From: Anseranas semipalmata
Taxonomy: Eukaryota > Chordata > Aves > Anseriformes > Anseranatidae
Reading direction: 5' to 3'
NCBI GenBank assembly: GCA_013399115.1
Contig: VXAA01001962.1
Span: 7,087-71,086, forward strand
DNA: 64,000 bases
Shown here: positions 47,574 to 60,164 of the stretch, piece by piece
How positions within the stretch are numbered: position 1 is the first letter of the stretch
Layout: each line of letters starts with the position of its first letter
Translations under genes and position numbers: made by a program
The notes under the pieces: generated by a model
Seen by the model: only the letters and a program-made list of their open reading frames with translations
Told to the model about the DNA's origin: nothing
The model's database searches: none

Positions 47574-49292
47574 GTTAAAAGCAAACACTTTGCATAAGTC
47601 TAAATTCCTCTCAGTGTGATCTCTGTAGCACCTTTTGCAAGTCATTCATCTCTGGAAAGCAGCATTATGTACTTGTGTACTAGCAAACACAGGGGTTACT
47701 TCGAATCCAACCTACAGGAGAAATGCTGAAGCAAAACATCCTGGGCACCTCATTTCAAAAGAAATTTTCATCTGTCTTTAAAAGCAAAAAAGATTCTGGA
47801 GACTATACCTATTGATCCTGATATTTTATAAAGTCTGAATATTAGTGCTTGAGAGTGTTCTTTCAACGTATTTCAAGAAGATTTTGGGGCTTTAGCAACT
47901 CACCACCTCCCAACTCACTTGAACCAGGAACTTCTCCCCCAAGAAGAAAGTATAAACAGAAACTGAAGCCAGAAGCCACAGCCTTCCCTTGACGTGATTG
48001 TCATGATCTACTGACCCAAGAAGTAAATATTGACTGAGGTGAAGCCACAGCCGATATTTAGTTGTAAGAAAACTCAGTTGGTTTCCATCAACCAAGGATC
48101 CGATGCACATGCGGCTGTCTGACCTGCTCCCCTAATACCACATGGCTTGAGATCTGGCTTGTGGGTCAGCGTGTAGATGTAGAAGTGTCATCAGGCCACC
48201 AAATCCATCTTTGCTGAAGCAGGCTTGAATTCAGCAGAGCATTTCCCACCATCTGCCTAATTCACCTGTGCATCCCTCTTTCCGGACAGCCATGCCCCTA
48301 CTGGCTGATGGGACCTGAGTCCATAAGCCACCTCTTGAATGAGATGCTCTGGTGGCCAGCAGAGCTGATTTCTGGGTCTGATCAGATCTCCAGTGCTTCA
48401 GCTGGCCATGGCTGCTTCAGTAAATCAAGCCCAGAAACCTTGCTGACAATAAGGTGTTAAACACCCTTCGGCTTCCCTTTTCCAGGGGCTCTGGAAGAGC
48501 ACCTGGCATCAAGCTGAAGGTTTACAAGGTGGGCAACATGGGGATAGGGGTGTCAGGTACGGTGGGAGACCTCGCATCCTGCTCTACGCCTCTGCTACAC
48601 GTGTCCTGCTGCAGAACCCCTGCTCTTGCAGAAGAAAAGGAACCAGGCCAGGTCCCCAGCTCCTGAGATGGGCTTTCCCCACAGTCCTTGAATTGTCCCT
48701 TGCTCTTTGTCATTGCTTGAGAAAACCAAGGTAATGTTTCCTATGCAAAAAAAGGGGAAAAATGTGCTGTTCAGTGGCAGCCACCCCATTGTGCTCAAGA
48801 TCGAAATGTCAGCAGGCAGTAAAAGTATTCCCGTAAATACTCTTTATTGACAGGGGAGACATTTAATGTCTCTCATGCACCATGCTTCTCTGGGCCGGTT
48901 GTTGAAATGTTAAAGGGACGATGCTCTTCCTTCCCTCTACAAACCTGAGCTGCCTCCTCCCTCCTCTCCCAGCTCTGTCTGTTTAATCTGATTTTTCTCG
49001 GTCTGCTGAGATTTACAAGCACCCGCCTTCCTCCCGCCCGCTCAGCCGAGCAATTGGGCTGCACGATGAATTTTTAGCACGCACACCTCTTTCCAGCTCT
49101 AATGGCTGCTGCTGGGCTGCACGTGGATCCTTCTGCCAGGCTTTGATGGACAAATCCAAAGGCTTTGCTGCTTTTCTCTCACCTTTCTGCTTCTGAGAAC
49201 CTGGGGTCAAGCCATATTTATTACTGGTTTGCTGCCCAAGTGTGTATGTCAGATGCAGACATCTGCCTCGACCTCGATGCTGGTGGCCAGGC

Positions 49293-49447
49293 TGCTGAGA
49301 AGCTGTGTCGTCTCCCCATGCTCGGAGGGTTCCCGTACCCTACTGGATGAAGCCCTGAGCATCTTCCACTAGCCCTATCACCGGCCCTGCTTGGAGCAGG
49401 AGATTGGACTGGAGGTCTGTAGGGTCCTTTCCAGCCTGAACTGCGAA
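49293..49447 (+). mobile_element. CR1 LINE 3'-end fragment (forward orientation)
   Basis: From gaagctgtgtcgtctccccatg through GATGAAGCCCTGAGCATCTT to GCTTGGAGCAGGAGATTGGA and agggtcctttccagcctgaac the sequence follows the 3' end of avian CR1 in sense orientation. The terminal 8-bp repeats are gone. Confidence 0.85.
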
Positions 49448-52400
49448 TTTGCAACAGCAGAGTGATGCTTTGCTGAGGGCTTTTTACTCTTGATTTTCCT
49501 TTTGTTTGTCCCAAGTCGTCCCTGGCTTTCTCAGCTCAAAGCAGTTCCCCCTTATAACCTTGCGCCTTAGCCAGAAAACCACCAAAAATACTTTTATATG
49601 TTTTTTGAAGAGCTCTTCTCACCAGAAGAAAAGTGCCAAATATTGCACCTTGGGCCCCACTTACACACACATCTGCTTTTTATGTGCATTAAAATCTGTG
49701 CTAACACCTGCCAGCAAGACTGTGCCTGGCTTTTATAGGAACCATATCAGCATGTGAAAAATAAGCAGTAAATCTCACCTAGAAATCTTTCTCTGGGAGG
49801 CATGGAGAGCTCCCTTGACTTTGTGCAAAGGGATTTTTGTGCTGCTGCGTGCTGGGAATGGCAGACGATGCTCCAGGCAGAGGGGTGTGAGGGTCTGCCA
49901 GCTCCCGTGCGGTGCTGCTGGGGAGCTCGTCAGCAGGACTGAGCTCATCCAGCACCAATCCTGCTCTCCTCCATGCAATGCCAGAAGTTCCTTGCAGGAC
50001 CCAGCTCCTTTGCACCAAAGTACCACAAAGGCACGAGATGCTGCAAATAGCAGTGGGCAAGCTCCAAGGTAAAGTTGCTTCACCCCAGGGAAAGTGAAGC
50101 ATGATAAAAGCTGCAAACCAGCTGTGTTTTATACTGCCTTACCTATATGCTGATGTGGCATTATGCTACATGTTTATTAATATCTAGTGAATGCTTATTA
50201 ACTTCATATTTCATTGCAATGTAAAACTTCAAGTCAATGAAATGAAACGATAAGGTCAAAACCAAATTACTGATTTCACCTGTCGGAAGCTGTATTTGGC
50301 CCCAGCGATCCAGAGCGGAGGTGTCAGAAGACTTGCTTTGATTTCCCCCCGCTTGGAGGCTTTCTGCAAGATGTTCCATCTTCCCGTGCCTTCCCACCTC
50401 TCCAACGGAAAACCCTCCTGCCAGAAACATCCTGGCCAGTTTGTCTGAGGACCGAGTAACTGCACAATAAATGCTGTCTCATCCACTGAGCAAGTTTTAT
50501 TGAATTGCATGGCAGCTACAGTGTGTGGCTGCTTCTGCATTTCAGATGGCACGTGGGTCCTGCTGCACCTCCCCATTGTAATTTGCCTTTTGTTCCCATG
50601 GGTAATATATAATTGCTGCAGAATTCCACAACATTAGCTAGTAAAATAACGAGACGTAGCTAAGAGCTGGGTCTTGGTCTGCACCTCCCTGGTGTCACCG
50701 GGCAGCTCCTCCTGGCTCCCAGCTGCTCCCTGCAATGCACTGCCCCACGCAGGGTCTGGCATATCAGGATTTTGGGGGGTCCCTGTGCAACCTCTCCGTT
50801 TTGTGATAGAAAAAAATCACAGGTTGGAATAAAACCCAGCATTAGAAATAGGTGAAAGCGCTGGCCTTGGCTGGGTGAGCTGGGTGCCAGGAGATCAGAG
50901 CTGTTGATCTCTAATAAGGGAGCATGGAAAAAAGCATTAAACAAACAGGAGCTGCTTAATTTCCCCGCAGTGTTTAGGCTGGCGCTGCCTGTAACTAATG
51001 GGGGTTAGTTATAGGCTGTAATACGTTTTCCTCATGTAAGCAAAGTCCCAGTGGGTTTTCTGGGTGTTAATATAATCAGAACTAAGTGATTTAGTCTCAG
51101 CCGAGCAGAAGCCAATCTCTCTCTTCCCTCTCTGCTCACGAGGCCCATCCATCGTTACCCACGGCTCCTGCCTCTCTGCCTGCCCACATTGCCCACCAGT
51201 GGGTGAAGCTCGGGCTTTTCCTTTTAGTGCAAGATTCTTTCCTGACTGATTTAAAGTTTCTTGAAAGTTCATTGATCCTGATCTCCTTGTGCTTGGAAAA
51301 TAGACATAGATCATTTTAATTGCAGAAAAGGAAAAACGAGTTTATTTGATGTAACTCAGGCTGCAACGTTCCTTTGGTAGAGCAGCAGGATCATTATATC
51401 AATTAAATCACTGTATGCATTAAACCAAAGCAGTCTTCTTTTCTCCTTGCTGGCTGCACAATGACTTATTTGATCAGATACTCCAGCATTTAAAATGAAA
51501 ATGAGCATTTCCAAGAGTCCTAAGTCCTAAACATTACAGCCACCCCCTTAAAACATGCCTGCCGTGGCTGTGGCTCAGGCAGCACCAGTGGGGACAGCAT
51601 CCGTGGTAGCTTTTTGGTAGCTTTGGGAGGGGAAAAAGATCCGGAAAATTCTTGGTATCGACTTATTTATGGTGCAGCCATTTGCTGTGCTTGGTCATAT
51701 GGATCCCCAGTGACTCCATGTTCAGCCTTTAAAAATGAACACTGCAGCATCTCCGGGCTCCTGTAGGAGCGTAAGATGGGAGGCAGGAGAGAGCACTTGG
51801 GGCAGACGAAAGGTGTCTGATGGCACCCTCTAAAAACAGAGATATTAATACAAGGGGGAGTTTATGGAAGGCTAATCCCAGCACAGCACCCAGCTGCAAG
51901 GGGTTTTTGTCCCTTTGTGGCCAAGAGAAGAGCAGAGAAGTGGGTTTCCTTGCACAGGGCATGGCTCCAGCTGTAAATCCAGGGATGCTAAAGGGAGCAG
52001 AGGCAGGTAGGGGACCCAGCCCAGGCAGGGCAGGGGTCTTGCACTAAAAAATCCAGCTGGGGACATTGCTCGAGGCTCAGAGCTGCTCGTGCCCCATGGG
52101 GCTCAGTGCAAGGAGCCCAACCTTGATGCCCCACGAAGTCACTGCTGAAGTCCAACATTCCTCCTCCCCGGGAAAAAAATGAATCTTTCCGTTATCTCCA
52201 GATTGGAAAGAAAAGTCGAAATGTTGCATTTCCCTGCCTACGAAAACCCTGCTAACTGCAAACCCTGCACAACCAACATGAGGCTTGCCATCAGTTACCA
52301 CCGATCGTTTATTTCACTTCTGTGTGCCCGTTTGATTCCATTGCTTTGGCATCACTGACAGGAGACCCCATCTAGTGGGACATTTTGGACCAGCTTTGAA

Positions 52401-52636
52401 GCCTGCTTGAAAAGCAAAAGCCCCTCCAACTTTCCCAGCGTGATGCTGGTCCAAAGGGCTCTGCCCACAAGCCCAAGCACATCCCAACCCACGTCGGAGG
52501 ATTTGGCGCTCGGATCTTTGTGTTTACTTTGCTGGACCAGTCCTGAGCATTATTATTTGGGCCATGCTTCCTGGGTTTTAAATTATTCTGTCTCAACTAG
52601 CTGATGGCATTTGTTACACGTCATGCAATGTTCCTG

Positions 52637-52719
52637 GTAATTAATTGGTATTTAATTAATTAAGGCATAATGGCATTCAATTAAGGGATGCCTGTGGAAC
52701 ACTGTCACTGGGTAATTAA
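52637..52719. promoter_or_regulatory. Cluster of TAATTA-type homeodomain cores
   Basis: GGTAATTAATTGG, ATTTAATTAATTAAGG, TTCAATTAAGGG and GGTAATTAATGG lie within 83 bp, in otherwise mixed-composition DNA. This is a possible LHX/PRRX-type enhancer core. Function is inferred. Confidence 0.35.
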
Positions 52720-55700
52720 TGGCTTCCTGCTGCTCAGGCAAAGCTGAGGCGTTTGTGGAAAATAAATAGAGAGGAGAAGCTGAGAAGTCTGTTCCCTCAG
52801 CAGGAGACTCGCCGTGTCCTGCACTCTCTGGTGCTCCCACACCATCATCAGGATGGGAGCGCTCGCGGCCCAGGGCAAGAAGCGTTTCGTGACCTGGCAG
52901 CAGTTGGGTGCAGCAGCAGACCCGATGTGCCACCACCGGCGGGGAGGATGACCGCACGATCAGTGGGACCCTGGTGTTTCCAGCAGGTCAGCATCAGAAA
53001 CAAGACCCCATTTCCAGCCCCCTTGTCCAGGGCTCTGCTCAGGGCGAGTCAGGCTTTCACCCTGGTGAATGCAAATTTGAGATTGCTCCCACTGACATCA
53101 AGGAACATGTTTTCTGGTGGAAAATGGGCCTAGCGTCCCGTTGGCTTTGGAGCAGAGCAGAGAAAAAACACAAATTTCCTGTGACATGAAGACAAATGAA
53201 AATGGATTCCTTGAATCAAACAGAACAGAACGCCATCTTGAATAGAGACAAATATTGAAGGATAAACAGGAATGAGTCACTTTACCAGCCGTTCCTGGCT
53301 GGTTGGAAAAGCTCTGCGATGCTGTGTGTTTCAGGTATAAATATTTCTGGCCTTTCTTGCTTCCCCAGGAGTACTTTCCAACATGGGCCATGGGGCTCTG
53401 ATCCCACCCTTTGGGAATTAGGTTATTTCCAGGCAGGATGGGAGTGTGCGAATGTAACAGAGCTACAAAGAGGTGGGCATCCCTCTGGGTCGCCTCTTCC
53501 CCCAGTGCCCACGACTCAACACAACTTCACAGCTCCTGGTTTCCTCCCACACCACCGTGAACCTCTTCCAGCACCAGGCATCAATGGTGCAGAAGGCTTT
53601 GCTCGCCCCATGCACACCCATAAACCACTTCTCAGCAAGGACATTCCCGTGGCCTGCATTAGAAGATGCTTTTCATTCCTTATCCCATGAGACTTGAGAG
53701 AAGGAGTTATTGCAGCCATGGAAGGAAGCACAGAAAAATTGCAACACACAGTATCTAAGGTGATGCTGCTGCAGGCAGCTAACTTTATTTAGTGGAGTCT
53801 TGGTGGTCTTGGTGAGCCCAGACCCAGAGGTCCATGTTGAGGTCAGTCTGGGGCTCAAGCTTCTGCCTTTCCAGCACATAGCCAACAGAGTGAGAAGGAC
53901 CCTGACCACAGCTCAGGGCAGCTGGTGTGATGCGGTGTCTTCTCCTTAATCCATCCTTGGTCCATCCTTGAGGACCAGAGAGGATCAGAGCTGGGCTGGA
54001 GCACCCAGTGCCCAGATGGGCAGCCCTTCCAAAGCTGCTGTATTTGAAGAGATGCAGCGTGAGCATTGCCAAAGACTGTGGTGCCTTTGTTCCCCAACAG
54101 CTTGCAATAGGTTTTCCCTAAAAAGCTCCAAGACATTTTTGTTCCGAATTCACACTTCCAGCTGAGATCTGCAAAACAGTTAGGGGGAAAAAAATGCAAA
54201 TTGGCCTTTCAGGGGATGATTGTTGATGCCTCCTCTGGAGGAATTGCTTGCTGGATCTAATTGTTTAGCCAAGGAATGTAATGACACTATTAATAATTTA
54301 CTGTTCCTTTACACTGGCTCCTTAAATGCATTGTGTTTTCATTATTTTCTGGCACTCCTATATAACCATTTTTTCCTTTCTAATTCCTTGACATATTTCA
54401 ACTCTACTTGGGTACAAACAGCATGTTACATGCTCATTGCACAGAAAGCTCTCGCTGGTCCTGCAGCAGACTGAAGCAGTGCCCGGTCCTTCCCAAGTGC
54501 ACGTTGGTGAGTGGCAGCTTGCCTGGGATGTGGGGGTGATGCTGGGACAAGCAGCACACCAGTGACCTCCAGTCTCTTCCAGTGGCCTTATCCAACAGGA
54601 CAAGGATGCAAGGAAACTCTGGGATGGAGGAAGGTTGAGGGAATTTTCACTGTGAAGTTAGAGCCTACGAACCAGTATGGTTAACCGTTCCTTTGTCATT
54701 CCACCCCATGTGTGTTTCTGAGTACATGTGTGTATTCATGCCAGTGTGTGTGAGATGCAGCTGTAGTCACTGATCTCTCAGCATTTTTGGGTGCTTTGTG
54801 GATGAACCCTGTTTTTTTCTAGTGTAGGTGAACGGAATGGATGTGTTGGAGCATATACACTTTCCTGAGACCTTTGGGATGGAAGGTAATGTGGAAATGG
54901 AAACTCTAATTACAGATCCAGCAGGCTCCGGTTTCTAATTTATTGCAGATTAAGTTAAAAATAGAACTGGTTACGTAAAATAGAACTCGAAACCCCCGGT
55001 CTACCTGGTTACACAATACCCAAAACAACGCTCTCTGCTGATGCTTAATTTGGGGTGAAAATGCTGCAAAATGGGCCCAGTTCTGTTGGGACCTACTCTT
55101 CGCATCCTAGTGCGGGGCTGGCAGCCACACCGCGCTCCATCCCTGGATGGAGCTCCCCAGCCCTCCCGCTGCCCTCCTGCAGCAGGCAGAAAGCTCACCC
55201 GTCAGCACATGGCCACCACTCACAAGCCCGGAGGTCCCAAAATTCTTTAAAGCCCATCACATGCAGTTCCTCGGGGCAAACCCCACCTCCGGGGTGAGGA
55301 CACGGCGGGACTCTCCCCACTGTTCCCGCAGCGCTGGAGGTTCTTCATCATTGTTTACCAGGCAGGGTTGCTGTTGTGCCACAAACCACTCCACAGATCC
55401 TCTCAAAAGGTGGTTTGTGTGGGCTGGTGCCCAGTTGAAGAGCAATTAATTTATCATTTTTGTGTGCACAGAGCTGCCTTGTGCTAAGATGGGCAAATTC
55501 TTTTACTCCTTAGCATTTGCAATTAGAGCAGCGACTGCAGGCATGATGGATGCCATCGAAGAGCACCAGGAAGAAGGACCTCTGAGGGCTTCTGCCAAGA
55601 ACAAGCCTCTCCTTCCTTCCCAAGGGAGGTCTGTCCCTGCCACTGAGCAATCAGTTTTGGGGCAAAGCTGGCGCTTCTTGCAACCAGAGGCTGATCAAAG

Positions 55701-57284
55701 CGCACAGAGGAACCTGGGACAGCTGAAGCATGTCTCTGGGCAGTAGCCATGATGCCCAAGTCAGAAGTCTTGGAAAATAGACCAAGATGTGGCTGTCTTC
55801 AATCACCAGATCAGGTGGCAGGATGTTTGGCAGCTGGTTTTAGCACCAGCAATGTCTTTCACTGCTCTTTGTACCGCGGTGCCTCCAGCGCAGCCCTGGA
55901 GAGGCTCCAGATCTGATGGACCTCTGACTCTACCCCACCCATGGCTCTCGTGCTCTTACACGCTCTGTGCCTGTCTGCCCCCTGGGAATTCTGCGCAGGG
56001 GATTTGGGATGACGTTCCCCCTCCTTTTATTGAGGTTTTTGCTGACTGTCAGCTCTGCCCCAGCCTCATCTCTCACCGCTCTGGCTCTCCAAGTTCCTGC
56101 AAACACTTTTGTAGTGTGGCTGCGTATAAAAGGAAGAAGAATGTGGATCCGGCCTCCATGTCAGCCTCCCTCTGAGAGGCGAAAGCAATTCCTCCTGACA
56201 AAACCTCACCACAGCAAATACTCGGCGAGTTTTTCATTCGTTTGTTTTTGTTTAATCTAAGAAATCCCACTGAAATTCCTCTGTGCATTTTGTCCGGGTG
56301 GGAGGGCTGCCCCGGAGCTTGCTCGCTGGGGCTTCCTCCCTTGTTCTTCATCTGTGGGGCTGTTTGGAGGTGACAGCTGGAGCGGGAGGTGGTTCTCTGA
56401 GCTGCTGGGAGACCAGGCTGGCATGGGGGCAGTGGGGTGCAGGATGGGGGGCACTGCCTAATAGGACACCTGTGGGTGACAGGGGACATCTCAGGTCAGC
56501 CGAGGTCTATGCTCTGCTACTCACCTTCCTTGCTCTGTTCAGATTCTCAAAATTCACTGTTTCTGGTTGCTTTAGGGCCAAAGTTGCCATTGATTCTCAC
56601 AGCCCCATCCAGGTCTCCACAGTTAGTGAAGAGCAGATCCATCTGTGCATCCCCCAGTTAGCCCATCCAGCACCTCAATCACAAAACTATCCATGAAATC
56701 TTCCAGAAACCTCCAGGACTTCTTGCTTCCCAATCCTTCCAGCAGACCCTGTGAGAGCAGGGTTCATCGCTCACAGGTTTCCTCAAGTTGTTTAAAGGCT
56801 TCATGCCCATCCTCACCCCGACGGGGTGGTCTGTAACGTGACCCCAGCCCAAAGCCACCCTCCCCGGCCCCTCCTTGGTCCTGACCCACAAATGTTCACA
56901 CAGCCCCCCATCCTGTGGAGGAGCCCCATACATCTGAACTGCTCCCGTTCTCCTTTCAGGGTTGGGCTCCTCTTCCCAGGGGCAGCACCCTCCCTCTCAC
57001 CCGCACACTTCTGGCTGGAGGCCCCAGCGCGAGGCTGGGCGGTGTTCAAGTATTTGTCTAAGGAAAGGAAAATATCTGCAAAACGTCACAATCTTTCACG
57101 AAAAGAAGCTTTTCAGCTCTCCAGCTGCAAACATTACAGGCGGAGAAGTTTTGCCAAGAACATAAGGGAGTCAGATATGCAACTTCCATTAATTTAAAGA
57201 AAACTGAGCATCTAAACCACTTGTACAGCTTTGAGCAGTTAAGCTCACACATCTGTGCCAAAGAGACAAGGAGACTGGAATTCG

Positions 57285-57642
57285 TTTTTGACACCAACTA
57301 TATTTTATTATTCAAAACGCCAGGAAAATTCATTCTTACAAATATGAGAGCTTCTGCTGGATGGTAGCTTTGGCCCTGACGATTCACCCTGGGCCTCCTT
57401 CCTTTTTCTATGTCCCTCCGCCTATGTTTATGCCACTTGGGATATCACGCATCCCTCCTGATGACCGTGGTAAGGAGCACGCTGTTGTGGGTATAGGCCT
57501 GCAACCCTTTCTCTTGTTGGATGGGCTGAAGGAGCAGCCTACGCTCCTCACTTGGGCGCATGGACATCCTCTGCCGCCCGCGGCCCAGGGGGTATTGGTG
57601 GAGACACTCAGCGAATCCCTTCAGCGGGGGCAAGCTCTCCTC
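57285..57642 (-). other. 3'UTR of the minus-strand gene
   Basis: About 360 nt run from the TGA to the poly(A) site. The open frame on the opposite strand (57361-57981) is an antisense shadow of this exon. Confidence 0.6.
57304..57309 (-). terminator. Poly(A) signal AATAAA of the minus-strand gene
   Basis: Plus-strand TTTATT reads AATAAA on the minus strand (taataaaatatagttgg), 334 nt past the stop codon. It supports the exon call. Confidence 0.65.
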
Positions 57643-58139
57643 TCACAGCTGATATTTCCTCAGCAGCTCGCTTTGCCACTGCCGCTTCTTGTTGGGAAAG
57701 GCGAGGGGGATCTTGATCTTCCGAAAGTCCTCGATGCACTTGCCCAGCTCGGACTCCAATGCCTTCCTCTCCTCGCTCACCGCCGTGGCCACGGGGCTGC
57801 CCCCCACCCCGTTCTCCTTCACCTCTGCCTGGTCGCTGTTACACCTCTGCCCCATCTCCTTCACCTCCTCCAGCTTCTTCAGGGGCTTGGAGAAGTCCAG
57901 GGTGTTGGGGCGAGCTGGGCACTCCTCGGGGGCTTCTGGCCAAGGCAAGGAGTCAGCAGGGCCAGGGTCACCCCGCTCTGACCCGGGCTGTCTCGGGATG
58001 CTCTCACCCATGGATGGAGAAGGACTGGGCTCGCCACGGCTGCTCGTGATGGGGCTTCCAGCGTCACACCCACCGCTGGGGCTGGCTGGGTCCTGCCTCG
58101 TCCCCTGGCCTCGCCCGGGCCCCCCCGGGTCGCTGCGGC
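57643..58139 (-). CDS. Terminal coding exon of an unrecognised gene (164 codons visible)
   Basis: On the minus strand a polypyrimidine tract and acceptor (ctctctgcttccctcccccag) end at 58140. An open frame follows for 495 nt after a split codon (phase 1) to TGA at 57645-57643. The first part is rich in Gly, Pro, Ser and Arg. A middle part has two probable short helices (LDFSKPLKKLEEVKEM and EERKALESELGKCIEDF). The end is a compact basic/aromatic tail, FPNKKRQWQSELLRKYQL. The low-complexity lead into a conserved-looking charged tail is typical of a real C-terminal exon. An internal Met at 58011 would give a 122-aa single-exon product, which I think less likely. I cannot name the family. Upstream exons are not identifiable here and may lie beyond 64000. 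The gene is convergent with KLF5L. Confidence 0.72.
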
Positions 58140-58287
58140 CTGGGGGAGGGAAGCAGAGAGATGCGTGAGAACAGGGGCTTGCACGGCTGGAGCAGAGCAG
58201 GGGCAGGGGCAGATAGCTCAGCTCACTTGGGCATTTGTTCTCTAAAATGTCTAAATTCTTAACCTTCTGTTCTGTTTTTTTTTTTTT

Positions 58288-58357
58288 NNNNNNNNNNNNN
58301 NNNNNNNNNNNNNNNNNNNNNNNNNNNNNNNNNNNNNNNNNNNNNNNNNNNNNNNNN
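58288..58357. other. Assembly gap (70 N)
   Basis: The gap follows a 13-nt T run (58275-58287), so it is probably a homopolymer sequencing failure. It lies about 150 nt upstream of the minus-strand acceptor, in intron. Confidence 1.
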
Positions 58358-58753
58358 TGAGTACGTCTGCTAGCAGAGATATTAAGCAGGGTATAAAATA
58401 TTTCTATTTTAAATCCCTCAGCCTAAACTTTGCCCCCCCATGGAAACAGAAAATGTCAGGGTGGATTGTATTTTTCCCTGAAAACTTTTTGTAAGTTTTT
58501 TTGTAAGCATTTTTTTTCCCTCTTCCTTCCTCTTCTTTTTTATTTTGACATTTACTTGAACAGCTCCAGCACAAAAATTATTAGAGGTGGAAAGCTGAAA
58601 TGTCATCCGTCACTGAGGAGAAACCTTGAAGGCTGGATTTTCTTTGTCATATCTCTCCAGGAAGTTACAAGGATGTATCTTAGCCCCAAATTCTTTGAGT
58701 GATGGAATAAAGTCTGAAAGTTCTTATACTGCTTTAATCACCTTATCTGCAAG

Positions 58754-58899
58754 CCTCACAATTGCCTTTGTGAAATGGGGAACTGAGGCATGGGGAACAT
58801 AAGCTGATGAACCCAAATTCATACAAGGAGCCTAGAGCTTAGCTGGAGACTGAATTCAAATCTCTTCGGTTCTTCTCCAGCATCTTAGCTCCTAGACCA
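58754..58899 (-). mobile_element. MIR-like ancient SINE relic, copy 1
   Basis: cctcacaa, then GAAATGGGGAACTGAGGCAT, then taagctga, tcatacaagg, gcttagctgg, gaattcaaatct and tagctcctagacca, in this order, follow the reverse complement of the MIR/CORE-SINE consensus. That consensus reads roughly aaatggggaaactgaggca, taagtgacttgccca, acacagctagt, gattcgaaccc. It is highly diverged. Confidence 0.65.
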
Positions 58900-58965
58900 T
58901 CTAAAGATGATAGCTAGCTCAGCATCACAGTTTTTCTCTAAAGCTTTCAACACATTTTGCATCAC

Positions 58966-59072
58966 TTTATTCCCATTTGAGGCACAGTGAAACAACTTGT
59001 TAAGGTCACCAGGCTGAGAACAAAACTCAAGCCTCCTGGGTACTGCTCCTCTATACTCTCCACGCCAGACCA
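58966..59072 (-). mobile_element. MIR-like ancient SINE relic, copy 2
   Basis: CCCATTTGAGGCACAGTGAA, then acttgttaaggtcaccaggctgagaac, then ctcaagcctcctgggtactgctc follow the same MIR-like order and orientation as copy 1, about 67 bp away. Both end in ccagacca/tagacca. Confidence 0.6.
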
Positions 59073-59874
59073 TACCCATCTTCTTCACGTGGTCTGGCAC
59101 GGCTGGGTTGAAATTCAGTTGCCAGTCTGCAAACCTGCAGCCTCCACACTCTTGCAAGCCATCTGCTCATGCTACGTTCCAGTTGTATCTGGGGCTGCCT
59201 GAGACACATGGTGGGCTGCTGAGCTTGGGCAGGGAAGCATAATGGTGTGAAAAATCCCCTGCTAGAGTAAGGGTTGGCTGAGGCACCTCTCTGTTTTCAT
59301 ATAGCTGAGAAGGTTTTTCTTCAGTCATTCTTGTGCCTCTCCAGTCACCGTGTCAGTACACAGCTTGGTCCAGATCTTTTGCAGGTACCAGCAGTGTAAT
59401 TCTTTTGACTTAGGTATGATGAAGTAGTTTAAGCCATTTCCAGGTGGCCAAGGCACTTTGCATAAAGTAGTTAGTGACTCTGAATGACTGTTCTTTGGAA
59501 ATACTCATTAACAGTGTATAAACAATTTAGTTAGCTTTGTTTTATCTCATACACCAAGGACGTGTTCTTTCATAGCCTGCTCTGGCTGGTTCTCATGCTA
59601 ACATCTGCACAAACGGTCCTGTGCACGTTGAGAAATGCAAATCTCAGCAGGTTTTTATTTTCTCCCTGTACGGTGCTGAAACACGAGCTTCCTCTTGGCC
59701 AAGTGTCCTGGCCAAACACCACAGCCTGAGTTCACCTGCACAGGCACATGTGTTTCCAACTGCAAGGGGCTGGGGGGGAGCCAAGCGCCATGAAGATTTT
59801 CCAAGGAAAGTCAGCTCCGTGCTGGAATTCGCAGGATCCAACAACAGGCAGATGTCAAGGGACAGAAATTCATC

Positions 59875-59967
59875 TTGGCCACTCTTCTACACTGGCCACC
59901 AGCAGATGTCCCATAGCTGGTACAAGATACTTGGGTCTAGGAATCTTTGCCTAAGACTTACCATGAG
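59875..59967 (+). mobile_element. Old CR1/L3-type LINE 3'-tail relic
   Basis: GGCCACTCTTCTACACTGGC, then TACAAGATACTTGGGTCTAG, then gaatctttgcctaagacttaccatg line up with the reptile CR1/L3-type tail (ggccactg, gacaggatactgggctag, atggacctttggtctgacccagtatg). Divergence is high. Confidence 0.45.
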
Positions 59968-60164
59968 ATCAGAGTCTTCCTGACCCCGATTAAAAGCCTG
60001 GAATGTGCTATTAAGATGAGAGTGTGTTTTGGTTTTGTGTGCTAGTGATTTGAGGAGTATGGGGATCACTTTGGCTGGAATCTGACCTGGACCAAACCTG
60101 ACACTGAATGCCCCAGACCCTGAGGCAGTCCAAGTCTTCCAGGATATTTCCTTGCCATTGATAT

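Larger units (their letters stand above)
46541..57284. other. Intergenic interval, right part
   Basis: No gene is supportable. The 47.49-48.11 kb and 50.1-50.3 kb parts are AT-rich, CpG-poor islands. A TG-rich run is at 54709-54756. The CR1 piece at 49.3 kb and the homeodomain-core cluster at 52.64 kb are listed separately. Confidence 0.6.

Noticed and set aside
57361..57981. 206-codon plus-strand open frame
   Set aside because: Antisense to the minus-strand terminal exon and its 3'UTR. The minus strand has the acceptor, stop and poly(A) signal.
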